Positions 1-6,789 are shown, counted from the stretch's first letter. The stretch: 13,115 bases of DNA from Pseudomonadota bacterium (GCA_023435825.1 JAEZMB010000039.1:1-13115), one strand, 5' to 3'. Notes: generated by a model from the sequence alone, not told the origin. Program-made: numbers and translations.

Positions 1-34
1 GAGAAAACCCCTTTTTTCAAAAAGGGGTTTTCTC
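1..34. terminator. Bidirectional intrinsic terminator
   Basis: A near-perfect inverted repeat: positions 1-16 pair with 19-34. The core is four C plus five T (8-16) against five A plus four G (19-27), followed on the plus strand by TTTTCT and preceded by GAGAAAA, so it reads as a terminator on either strand. It probably ends a gene lying to the left of the window and insulates the moeA-like gene. Confidence 0.8.
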
Positions 35-47
35 CCCCCGCCTGACC

Positions 48-53
48 GGAGGT
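48..53 (+). promoter_or_regulatory. Shine-Dalgarno of the MoeA fusion gene, inside a small hairpin
   Basis: GGAGGT lies 7 bases before the ATG at 61 and fixes that start. CTGACC at 42-47 is the exact complement of GGTCAG at 51-56, so the site can fold into a 6-bp hairpin with a GGA loop that would partly mask it. The pairing is visible; a regulatory effect is speculation. Confidence 0.7.
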
Positions 54-60
54 CAGCACA

Positions 61-1998
61 ATGCGACGCAATATCTATCTGCGGACGATTCCCATCGAGG
101 AGGCGCTCACGCGGGTTGTGGAGCGGCTGGATCGGGAGACGCTCGTTGGCGTGGAGCGTGTCGGGGCCGAGCGTTCGGCCGGGCGGGTCACGGCCGAGCC
201 GGTCATTGCCCGCTATTCCTCGCCCACCTACCACAGCGCGGCCATGGACGGCATAGCCGTGCGCGCGGCCGAGACCTTTGCCGCCCGCGAAGGCTCGCCG
301 GTGCGCCTTGAGCCTGGCGAGGGCTTTGTCTTCGTCAACACGGGCCATCCGTTGCCGGCCGGGTTCGACGCGGTGGTGATGATCGAAAACGTGGTCATGG
401 ACGGCGAGACGGCCTGCATCGAGGCGCCGGTGGCCCCCTTTGCCCATGTGCGGCGCATTGGCGAGGACATCGTGGCCACGGAGATGATCCTGCCGCGCCA
501 TCGCCGCATCACGCCTTACGATGTGGGGGCGCTGTTGTCCTGCGGCGCGTACGACGTTTCGGTCTACGAGCGCATCCGCATCCGGGTGATCCCCACCGGC
601 GACGAGGTCATGGATTTCACGTCGCGCCCGGCTCCCGGGCCGGGGCAGGTGGTGGAGAGCAATTCCATGCTGCTGTGCGCCCTGGCCGACGAATGGGGCT
701 TTGTCTGCGAGCGGGTGCCGCCGGTCTCCGACGACCCCGAGGCCCTGGCCGAGGCGGTGCGGGCGGGGCTGGCTTCCGACGCCCACATCGTGGTGACGGT
801 GGCCGGCTCCTCGGCCGGCAGCAAGGATTTCGCCCGGGCCACCATGGAGCGGTTCGGCGAGGTCCTGGTGCACGGCGTGGCGGCCATGCCGGGCAAGCCG
901 TCGCTTCTGGGCGTGGCCGAGGGCGGCAAGCTGCTCGTGGGCGCGCCGGGCTATCCGGTCAGCGCCGTGGTCTGTTTCGAGCGGCTGCTCTATCCCCTGG
1001 CCTGCTGGCTGTCCCGGGTCGAGCCGCGCAGCAAGCAGAGCGTCACGGCGCATCTGGCCCGCAGCGTGCCGTCGCGCATCGGCATGGTGGATTTCGTGCG
1101 TCTGGCCGTAGGCAAGGTCGGGGAGCGCCATGTGGCCCTGCCGCTGTCGCGCGGGGCGGGCAGCATTTCCACCCTGACCAAGGCCCAAGCCGTGACCCAG
1201 CTGCCGGCCGCGGCCGAAGGGCTGGAGGCCGGAGCCGAGGTCACGGCCGAGCTGCTCTGTGATCCGGGGGAGCTTGGCCGGACGCTGGTGTGCGTGGGCA
1301 GCCACGACAACACGCTCGATCTCCTGGCCGACCTGCTCATGCGCCGCACCCCGGCCATCCGGCTGGCGTCGAGCCACGTGGGCAGCATGGGAGGGCTTAT
1401 CGCCCTGCGCAACGACGCGGCCATGGTGGCCGGCACGCACCTGTTCGATCCGGCCACGGGCGACTACAACTTCCCCTTTCTCACCAAGTATCTGCCGGGG
1501 CTGGCCGTGACCGTGATCAACCTGGCCGTGCGCCAGCAGGGGCTCATCGTGGCTCCCGGCAATCCGCTTGGCATCACCGGCGTGGCCGACCTGGCCGACG
1601 GCAAGGTGCGGTACTTGAACCGCCAGCGCGGGGCCGGCACGCGCATTCTCTTCGACTACCATCTGGCCCAGGCCGGCATCGATCCGTCACAGGTGCCGGG
1701 CTATGGCCGCGAGGAGCACACCCACATGGCGGTGGCCGTCAACGTGGGCACGGGCGCGGCCGACTGCGGCCTGGGCGTCTATGCGGCGGCCAAGGCCCTG
1801 GGGCTCGATTTCGTGCCCCTGGCCCGGGAGCGCTACGATCTGGTGGTGCCCACGGCCTATCTGGGCGACCCCAAAATCAAGGCGGTGCTGGAGACGGTCG
1901 GCGGCGGGGAATTCGCCGCCCGGGTGGAGGCCCTTGGCGGCTACGAGACGGCCTGGACCGGCCGGATCATGGAGCCGGGCATGGGCCTGCCGGACTAG
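61..1998 (+). CDS. Molybdopterin biosynthesis protein MoeA fused to a PBP-like domain
   Basis: A 645-residue two-domain protein. Residues 1 to about 405 are MoeA-like. This family inserts molybdate (or tungstate) into adenylylated molybdopterin in the cytoplasm. Visible MoeA signatures are the S-A-A-M-D-G-I-A stretch (about 59-66), PTGDEVMD, SNSMLL, the GSSAGSKDF loop, and PGKPSLLG followed by GAPGYPVSA. Residues about 410-640 resemble the periplasmic-binding-protein-like domain (PF12727 type) found in MoeA fusions of archaea and anaerobes such as Methanocaldococcus MJ0886. No signal peptide is present, so this domain is cytoplasmic; it may sense or hold an oxyanion or the cofactor, which is inference. 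A plain MoeA is about 400 residues, so the extra length is the fusion and not a misread stop. The start is supported by GGAGGT 7 bases upstream. It stands alone, with a terminator before it and a 170-base gap after it. Confidence 0.92.
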   Translation: MRRNIYLRTIPIEEALTRVVERLDRETLVGVERVGAERSAGRVTAEPVIARYSSPTYHSAAMDGIAVRAAETFAAREGSPVRLEPGEGFVFVNTGHPLPAGFDAVVMIENVVMDGETACIEAPVAPFAHVRRIGEDIVATEMILPRHRRITPYDVGALLSCGAYDVSVYERIRIRVIPTGDEVMDFTSRPAPGPGQVVESNSMLLCALADEWGFVCERVPPVSDDPEALAEAVRAGLASDAHIVVTVAGSSAGSKDFARATMERFGEVLVHGVAAMPGKPSLLGVAEGGKLLVGAPGYPVSAVVCFERLLYPLACWLSRVEPRSKQSVTAHLARSVPSRIGMVDFVRLAVGKVGERHVALPLSRGAGSISTLTKAQAVTQLPAAAEGLEAGAEVTAELLCDPGELGRTLVCVGSHDNTLDLLADLLMRRTPAIRLASSHVGSMGGLIALRNDAAMVAGTHLFDPATGDYNFPFLTKYLPGLAVTVINLAVRQQGLIVAPGNPLGITGVADLADGKVRYLNRQRGAGTRILFDYHLAQAGIDPSQVPGYGREEHTHMAVAVNVGTGAADCGLGVYAAAKALGLDFVPLARERYDLVVPTAYLGDPKIKAVLETVGGGEFAARVEALGGYETAWTGRIMEPGMGLPD

Positions 1999-2168
1999 TC
2001 GCCAGGCGGCGAGGGCCGCGCCCAAGCGCGCCAAGCCCTCGCCTTGATCACCCACCTTTTCCCGTTCGGGAGGGTCCCGGAGGGGCTGAGCCCCTCCCGG
2101 CCGCCGGAGGCATTCTTCCCTCATCCCGCATCCCTCATCCCTCTTCCACACCCACAACTGAGGACAAC
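1999..2168. other. Intergenic gap with GC-rich palindromes
   Basis: No convincing gene. It holds a small CCCG-TT-CGGG hairpin (2061-2070) and a perfect GGAGGGGC/GCCCCTCC hairpin with a TGA loop (2079-2097), followed by a CCGCCGGAGGC tail. No T-run follows the hairpin, so it is not a classical terminator for the upstream gene. It may reduce read-through or be a dispersed element, since a similar palindrome in inverted orientation lies at the right end of the window. Confidence 0.6.
2079..2097. repeat. Palindromic intergenic element, copy 1
   Basis: GGAGGGGC and GCCCCTCC form a perfect 8-bp stem with a three-base loop, flanked on the left by GAGGGTCCC and on the right by CCCGGCCGCCGGAGGC. The flank order (GGGTCC, palindrome, GGC) is repeated in inverted orientation at 13081-13108, where GCCGGGGGGCTAAGCC is followed by GGACCCCTT. 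This suggests a REP-like family with variable stem sequence. Only two copies are visible here. Confidence 0.5.
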
Positions 2169-2441
2169 ATGGACTGGAAACTGTTTGCGACGACGTTTGC
2201 CACGATTTTCGTGGCCGAGCTGGGTGACAAGACGCAGCTGGCCTGCGTGCTCACGGCGGCGGATTCGAGAAACCCCTGGGTGGTTTTTGCCGGATCGAGC
2301 CTGGCCCTGGTCGCCACCTCGCTTCTGGGCGTGGTCTTTGCCGATTTCATTTGCAATTTCGTATCCCCGGCCATCATCAAGAAGGTGGCGGCCGTGGCCT
2401 TCGTGGTCATGGGCACGCTGATTTATTTCGACAAGCTGTAG
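2169..2441 (+). CDS. Half-size GDT1/TMEM165 (UPF0016) family cation transporter
   Basis: A 90-residue integral membrane protein with three predicted helices (about residues 4-23, 33-56 and 68-87). The family signature E-x-G-D-K-T is present as E17-L-G-D-K-T22 at the end of helix 1. GDT1 proteins export Mn2+ or Ca2+ in exchange for protons. Full-length members carry two copies of this three-helix unit, each with the motif; this one has a single copy, so it should work as a homodimer, or as a heterodimer with another half-size gene not seen here. The ATG is preceded by GAGG at 2160-2163. Substrate is not readable from the sequence. No yybP-ykoY riboswitch, common before bacterial members, was recognised in the upstream gap. 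Confidence 0.85.
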   Translation: MDWKLFATTFATIFVAELGDKTQLACVLTAADSRNPWVVFAGSSLALVATSLLGVVFADFICNFVSPAIIKKVAAVAFVVMGTLIYFDKL

Positions 2442-2587
2442 CGACCGTGGGAACGGCCGGCGACGGGAAACCGCGCCCGGCAGGTTCCCGGGCAGGCCCT
2501 GGATTGGGGAAGCCCGAACATGAACCCGCCGCCGGGACGTGGTCGCGGCGGCGCTGCCCGGGGCGGCCCGGAAGAGCAGACGCAAGC
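2442..2587. other. Structured GC-rich leader before the selenoprotein frame
   Basis: A 146-base gap rich in nested pairings: GGGAAC (2449-2454) with GTTCCC (2484-2489); inside it GCCGG (2456-2460) with CCGGC (2477-2481); inside that CGG-GAAA-CCG (2464-2473), a GNRA-type tetraloop. A long-range CCCGGGCAG (2487-2495) with CTGCCCGGG (2554-2562) overlaps the first stem and so is mutually exclusive with its last pairs. CGCCGCC (2527-2533) pairs with GGCGGCG (2547-2553). No known riboswitch core was recognised, and GC-rich DNA folds readily, so function is uncertain. Confidence 0.35.
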
Positions 2588-2821
2588 ATGAACGAAGATC
2601 GCGTTTTCGTGGACCTGCGCGACAAGTGCTGAGGGCTGGGACTGGAGATAGGCTGGTATCTCCGTCTGTCCCGGGCGCGCGAGCTGGAATTTCTCGTGTC
2701 GCCCAAGGCCCGGCCGGTCCTTGAGGACCAGTTGCTCACGGTGTCGGGCTGGAGCCTTGACGTGGCCGAGGAAGCAGGGTTCCTGCGGGCTGTGTATCGG
2801 CGTCCGATGCCGGCCGGATGA
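2588..2821 (+). CDS. Probable selenoprotein, TusA/SirA-like, with in-frame UGA as selenocysteine
   Basis: Read through the TGA at 2630-2632, the frame gives a 77-residue protein that starts MNEDRVFVDLRDKC, then U (residue 15), then GLGLEIGWYLR, and ends RRPMPAG. The pattern D-L-R-x-K-C-U-G-L-G sits where TusA/SirA proteins have D-x-R-G-x-x-C-P-x-P. The predicted order of elements (strand, helix, strand, helix, two strands) and the length both fit that sulfur-carrier fold. Codons on both sides of the TGA keep the high GC3 of neighbouring genes, so the downstream part looks coding. A SECIS-like hairpin begins 5 bases after the TGA. The terminal TGA overlaps the next gene's ATG as ATGA. The Shine-Dalgarno is weak (GGAAGAG, about 13 bases upstream). 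Alternatives are a nonsense-mutated pseudogene or a 14-residue peptide. Function (sulfur or selenium transfer, or redox through the adjacent Cys-Sec pair) is inference; the family match is from pattern only. Confidence 0.72.
2638..2672 (+). promoter_or_regulatory. Candidate bacterial SECIS element
   Basis: Directly after the TGA (2630-2632), GGAGATA (2644-2650) pairs perfectly with TATCTCC (2657-2663) around a six-base loop GGCTGG. Below it, GGGAC (2638-2642) pairs with GTCCC (2668-2672), separated by an asymmetric internal loop (T opposite GTCT). Eighteen bases separate the TGA from the apical loop, and the loop starts with G. Both fit the published bacterial SECIS rules (loop about 16-37 bases after UGA, G in the first two loop positions), where SelB binds to deliver Sec-tRNA. 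Confidence 0.7.
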
Positions 2822-5178
2822 ACGCCCAGGCCGATTTCGAGAGCCTGGACATTTTGCGGCAAATGGTATCTTCAGTAGGCATGGTAGACCCTGCTCGCAC
2901 CATGCCCGGCGGGCTTTTCAGCCGGTCCGTGGCCACTCTGCTCGTGGCCGTGGCGCTCTTGGCCGCCCTGCCGGCCACCCTGGCCGTCCTCTGGACCAGC
3001 CTCGAAGCCCGGGGGCGGGCCGAGGCCGAGGTCACGGCCAATCTCGTGACCCTGACGCGCAGTCTGGCCGCCGTCCAGGAGGCCATCAACCGCCAGGCCC
3101 TGGGGATGCTCGAAACCCTGCGCGCCACCCGGTCCGTGGCCAACCGCGAACTGGACTCGACCAACCGGCTCTTCACCACCGTCCTGGCCGACCGGCCCGA
3201 ACTGTCCAACGTCTTTTTGACCGACGCCGCCGGCCGGGTCATCGCCTCGGGACTGCCGCCGTTTCTGGGCCAGGACCTGTCCGACCGCAAGTATTTCCGC
3301 GACGCGGCCGCTTCCAAGCGGCCGGGCATCGGCGATTTCATCTTCGGGCGCACCACTGGCAAGCCCATTCTCGTCTATGCCATCCCCCTGCTCGACGGCC
3401 ACGGCGAGCTTACCGGCGTCCTGGGGCTGTCCTATTTCCTCGACGGCTACGAGCGCTTCGTGGCCGGCCTGGACATGCCGCCCCATGTCCGGGTGACCCT
3501 TCTTGATACCTCGGGCCGGCGCATGGTGGCCTACCCGCCAAGCGAGGACTATCCCCTGGGGCAGCCGGCTTTTCCCCCGATATGGGATCATGTCCGTGAC
3601 GCCGCGACCGACGCCCTGACCTTCACGAGCCCCCGGCCGACCGGCCAGATCGCCCTCTTGAGCTCCCTGCGCCTGCGCCAGTTCCCGGACGCGCCGCCCT
3701 ACATGACCATCATCCTGTCCAGCGCCCGCGACGAAGCCTTTGCCGAGGCCGACCTGCTCCTGCGCCGGGGCCTGACCCTGGCCGTGGTCGCCGTATTGCT
3801 GGCTCTGGCCCTGGCCCGGCTGGCCGGCCGGGCGGCCATCGGACGCGGCATCGAAAGCCTTGACCGGGCCGCCGCCGCCCTGGCCGGGGGCGACCTGTCC
3901 GCCCGGGCCGCCGTTGACGGCGGCGCGGCCGAGGTACGGCGATTGGGCGAGAGCTTCAACGCCATGGCCGACACCATCGAAATCCGCCAGCATGAGCTGG
4001 CCGACGCGGCCAAGACTATGGGAAAGCTGCGCGGGCAACTGAACAACATTCTCGAATCCATGCCCTCGGCCATCATCGGTCTGGACGCCGCCGGCCACGT
4101 CACCCATTTAAACGCCCAGGCGGCGACCCTGTTCGGACTGCCGCGCGAGACCGTCATCGGTCGGGAGGCCGCCCTGGCCGTGCCTTTCCTGGCCGACCAC
4201 ATGGGCGTCATGGAAGACGCCCTGCGCCAGCGCCGCAGCCTGCTGCTGGAGCGCATGCCCCTGCGCCGGGGGGAAGACGACCGGCTCATGAACATGCTGT
4301 TCTATCCGCTGGTGGCCAACGGGGCCGAGGGCGTGGTCATCCGCCTCGACGACGTCACCGAGCGCGAACGGCTGCGCGAACTCATGATCCAGACCGAGAA
4401 GATGATGAGCGTGGGCGGGCTGGCCGCCGGCATGGCCCACGAGATCAACAACCCCCTGGGCAGCATTCTCCAGGCCGCCCAGGTGGTGGAACTCCAGCTC
4501 GACCCGGCCCTGCCGGCCAACCAGGAGGCCGCCCGGAACCTCGGCCTGACCGTGGAGGCCGTGCGCGCCTACCTCGAAGCCCGCAAGGTGCTCAAATTCC
4601 TGGCCGGCATCCGCGAAGCCGGACTGCGTGCCGCCTCCATCGTGGCCAGCATGTTGGAATTTTCCCGCCAAAGCGACTCGCGCCACGTCCAGGCCGACCT
4701 GCAAGCCATGGCCGACAAGAGCCTGAGCCTGGCCGAAAGCGACTACGACCTCAAAAAGCGATACGATTTCAAGCATATCAATATCGTGCGCGACTACCCC
4801 GAGCAGCCGGTCACGGTGTCCTGCGCGCCCACGGAGATCGAACAGGTGCTGCTGAACCTGTTCAAGAACGCCGCCCATGCCCTGGCCGGCGTGGCCCAGG
4901 AAGGCAAGGTCCCGACCATCGCCGTGCGGGTGCGGGCGCTGCCCGAGGTCGGGGAAATCGTGGTGGCCGACAACGGCCCGGGCATGAACGAGACCACGCG
5001 CGCCCGGGTGTTCGAACCCTTTTTCACCACCAAGCCGGCCGGCGAAGGCACCGGCCTTGGCCTGTCGGTGTCCTATTTCATCATCGTCAACAACCACGGC
5101 GGCTCCATCCGCATGGACGCCGAACCGGGAGCCGGGACACGCTGCACCATCACCCTGCCCCGCCGGGAGAAGCCGTGA
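2818..5178 (+). CDS. Membrane sensor histidine kinase (dCache-HAMP-PAS-HisKA-HATPase)
   Basis: A 786-residue kinase. Order: first membrane helix about residues 36-60; extracytoplasmic Cache-type ligand domain about 65-310 (D-R-K-Y-F-R-D and G-R-T-T-G-K-P typical of dCache_1); second helix about 318-340; HAMP to about 395; PAS about 406-515; HisKA with H-box A-H-E-I-N-N-P-L, phospho-acceptor His541; HATPase with N-box (N684), VADNGPGM (D718), FEPFFTT and GEGTGLGLS (742-750). All catalytic boxes are intact. The start is uncertain: ATG 2818 overlaps the stop of the preceding frame (ATGA) but has no clear ribosome site. Codons between about 2855 and 2895 are unusually AT-rich in third position, and ATGs at 2881 and 2902 would also leave the first helix whole. 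The end overlaps the next gene as GTGA. The ligand cannot be read; Cache domains usually bind small organic molecules. Confidence 0.92.
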   Translation: MNAQADFESLDILRQMVSSVGMVDPARTMPGGLFSRSVATLLVAVALLAALPATLAVLWTSLEARGRAEAEVTANLVTLTRSLAAVQEAINRQALGMLETLRATRSVANRELDSTNRLFTTVLADRPELSNVFLTDAAGRVIASGLPPFLGQDLSDRKYFRDAAASKRPGIGDFIFGRTTGKPILVYAIPLLDGHGELTGVLGLSYFLDGYERFVAGLDMPPHVRVTLLDTSGRRMVAYPPSEDYPLGQPAFPPIWDHVRDAATDALTFTSPRPTGQIALLSSLRLRQFPDAPPYMTIILSSARDEAFAEADLLLRRGLTLAVVAVLLALALARLAGRAAIGRGIESLDRAAAALAGGDLSARAAVDGGAAEVRRLGESFNAMADTIEIRQHELADAAKTMGKLRGQLNNILESMPSAIIGLDAAGHVTHLNAQAATLFGLPRETVIGREAALAVPFLADHMGVMEDALRQRRSLLLERMPLRRGEDDRLMNMLFYPLVANGAEGVVIRLDDVTERERLRELMIQTEKMMSVGGLAAGMAHEINNPLGSILQAAQVVELQLDPALPANQEAARNLGLTVEAVRAYLEARKVLKFLAGIREAGLRAASIVASMLEFSRQSDSRHVQADLQAMADKSLSLAESDYDLKKRYDFKHINIVRDYPEQPVTVSCAPTEIEQVLLNLFKNAAHALAGVAQEGKVPTIAVRVRALPEVGEIVVADNGPGMNETTRARVFEPFFTTKPAGEGTGLGLSVSYFIIVNNHGGSIRMDAEPGAGTRCTITLPRREKP

Positions 5179-5567
5179 ACGCCGCGCCCGCCGTCCTGGT
5201 CCTCGACGACGAGGAACTGCTGCGCGAAAGCCTGGCCCTGTACCTGGAAACCCACGGCTTTGCCGTGCTCCAGGCCGGCAGCGCCGAGGAAGCCCTGGAA
5301 CTGTTGCCCGAACATCCCTGCCAGGCGGCCGTGGTGGACATCCGCCTGCCTGGCCTGACCGGGCTGGATTTCATCGCCAGGGCCCACGCCGCCTGGCCGG
5401 CCATGCGCTTTGTCGTCTACACCGGTTCGCCGGGCGTGCGGCTGGGGCCGGAGCTTGCGGACGCCGGGCTGGGGCCGGACGACATCATTGCCAAGCCCGC
5501 CGCCGACCTGGGAATCCTGGCCGCCGCCCTGCGTCGGGCCCTTGGCCAGAGCGGAGACGCGCCATGA
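5175..5567 (+). CDS. Single-domain response regulator (CheY-like receiver)
   Basis: A 130-residue stand-alone receiver domain with no output domain. The acidic pocket is D11-D12, the phospho-acceptor is D55 in V-V-D-I-R-L-P, the switch Thr is in the Y-T-G-S-P stretch, and the conserved Lys is in I-I-A-K-P. It starts with GTG at 5175, overlapping the kinase stop by 4 bases, with GGGAGAAG just upstream as ribosome site. Its own stop overlaps the following ATG as ATGA. It most likely accepts phosphate from the upstream kinase and passes it on, or acts by protein contact; these roles are inferred from gene order. Confidence 0.9.
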   Translation: MNAAPAVLVLDDEELLRESLALYLETHGFAVLQAGSAEEALELLPEHPCQAAVVDIRLPGLTGLDFIARAHAAWPAMRFVVYTGSPGVRLGPELADAGLGPDDIIAKPAADLGILAAALRRALGQSGDAP

Positions 5568-6655
5568 CCGACGCCCCCAAGGCCGTCATCTTGACCATGG
5601 ACGACGCCGAAATCCTGCGCGAAGCCATGGCCGCCTACCTGGAAAACCATGGCTACCGGGTGCTCCAGGCCGCCGACGGCCGGGAGGGCCTGGAGATCTT
5701 CGAGGCGGCCCGGCCCGATCTGGCGCTCATCGATCTGCGGATGCCGATCCTGGGCGGCATGGAGGTGCTGGCCCGGCTGCGCGAGATGGCCCCGGACACG
5801 CCCACCATCGTGGTTTCGGGCACGGGCCTGTTGCAGGACGCCCTGGAGGCCATCCGCCTGGGGGCCTGGGACTTCATCACCAAGCCCATGGCCGACATGG
5901 CCGTGCTGCTCCACGCCGTGGACAAGGCCCTGGACCGGGCCAGGCTTCTCAATGAAAACCGCCGCCACCGCGAGCACCTCGAAACCGAGATCGCCCGGCG
6001 CACCCTGGCCCTGGAGCGCTCCCTGGAAGAGAAAAAGGTGCTGCTGGCCGAGATCCACCACCGGGTCAAGAACAACCTGCAGATCATCCTGGGGCTGGTC
6101 TCCATTCAGGCCGAGGAAGCCGACAGCGAAGCCGAACGCGAACGCTTCGCCCGGCTGGAGACCCGGGTGCGCTCCATGGCGCTCATCCACCAGCAACTCT
6201 ACAAGCACGGCGACCTGTCCACCATCGACATGGCCGAATACGCCCAGGCGCTCATCGGCTCCCTGGTGGCCATCTTCCGCCACGCCATGGCCGCCGTGGA
6301 AGTGGTTTGCGACTGCCAGGCCTTCCAGCTTGGCCTCGACAAGGCCGTGCCCTGCGGGCTTTTGCTCAACGAACTGGTCTCCAACGCCTGCAAACATGCC
6401 TTCGACCCCGGCCAGCTCGGACGGCTGACCATCCGCATGACGCTCGATGGCGGCCGGGCCGCCATCGAGGTGGCCGACGACGGCCGGGGGCCGGGGCCGG
6501 ATTTCTCCCTGGAAACGGCCCAGACAATGGGCATGACGCTGATCCGGGAGCTCACGCGCCAGCTCGAAGGGACCATCCGCCGCCTGCCCGGGCCGGGCAT
6601 GCATTTGCTCGCGACCTTCCCGGTTGATCAGGCAAGCGCCAAGCCGGCCGCCTGA
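5564..6655 (+). CDS. Receiver-histidine kinase hybrid, HisKA_2 type
   Basis: A 363-residue cytoplasmic protein with no membrane helix. Residues 1-125 are a receiver: D13-D14 acidic pair, phospho-acceptor D57 (A-L-I-D-L-R-M-P), switch S85, and K107 in I-T-K-P. A short coiled-coil linker (about 126-158) leads to a HisKA_2 dimerisation and phospho-acceptor segment with E-I-H-H-R-V-K-N-N (His165/166) and the I-H-Q-Q-L-Y motif (208-213). A HATPase_c domain follows with N-box N-E-L-V-S-N-A-C-K-H (N274) and A-D-D-G-R-G. HisKA_2 kinases often occur as cytoplasmic partners in phosphorelays; here the receiver probably takes phosphate from the upstream kinase and tunes this one. The reading frame stays open far upstream of 5564, but ATG 5564, overlapping the previous stop, starts exactly at the receiver fold. 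No DNA-binding output is encoded here, so the final target is elsewhere. Confidence 0.9.
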   Translation: MTDAPKAVILTMDDAEILREAMAAYLENHGYRVLQAADGREGLEIFEAARPDLALIDLRMPILGGMEVLARLREMAPDTPTIVVSGTGLLQDALEAIRLGAWDFITKPMADMAVLLHAVDKALDRARLLNENRRHREHLETEIARRTLALERSLEEKKVLLAEIHHRVKNNLQIILGLVSIQAEEADSEAERERFARLETRVRSMALIHQQLYKHGDLSTIDMAEYAQALIGSLVAIFRHAMAAVEVVCDCQAFQLGLDKAVPCGLLLNELVSNACKHAFDPGQLGRLTIRMTLDGGRAAIEVADDGRGPGPDFSLETAQTMGMTLIRELTRQLEGTIRRLPGPGMHLLATFPVDQASAKPAA

Positions 6656-6729
6656 ACAGCGGCCGACGCCAAGGGCCAGGAACGCCCCGCTGCCGACGGT
6701 GCGGCCCGGTTTCCCGCCGTCCCGAACCT

Positions 6730-6758
6730 TTGCCCCTGGGCCGCCCCCGTGCTAGGCT
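6730..6758 (+). promoter_or_regulatory. Sigma70-type promoter for the 6790-8564 gene group
   Basis: TTGCCC (6730-6735), a 17-base spacer, then an extended -10 TGC-TAGGCT (6750-6758). Transcription would start near 6765, giving a leader of about 25 bases containing GGGAGG before the ATG at 6790. It sits in the only sizeable gap (6656-6789) between the signalling operon and this group. The rest of that gap holds weak GC hairpins without a T-run. Confidence 0.6.
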
Positions 6759-6789
6759 GCCCGGACAGTCCCACACCCCGGGAGGCGAC

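Noticed and set aside
1290..2441. 383-codon frame ending in the GDT1 protein
   Set aside because: Only the last 90 codons are real; the upstream part is an Arg/Gly-rich shadow of the MoeA fusion and of the gap, and the GDT1 start at 2169 has a ribosome site.
2449..2587. Known riboswitch, 4.5S RNA or tRNA in the leader
   Set aside because: Looked for the yybP-ykoY, cobalamin and molybdenum-cofactor cores, the SRP loop and tRNA arms; none is present despite good pairings.
2630..2632. TGA as a plain stop or disabling mutation
   Set aside because: Kept as an alternative but less likely: the downstream frame stays coding-like, ends in an ATGA overlap, and carries a SECIS-like hairpin at the correct distance.
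2846..2857. Sigma54 promoter before the kinase
   Set aside because: GG and GC elements are 7 bases apart, not the required 10.
2872..4107. Long minus-strand open frame (411 codons)
   Set aside because: Antisense to the sensor kinase; composition rich in G, Q and H as expected for a shadow of a GC3-biased gene; no ribosome site or known motif.
5417..6604. Long minus-strand open frame (395 codons)
   Set aside because: Antisense to the receiver-kinase genes whose motifs are clear; low-complexity shadow.
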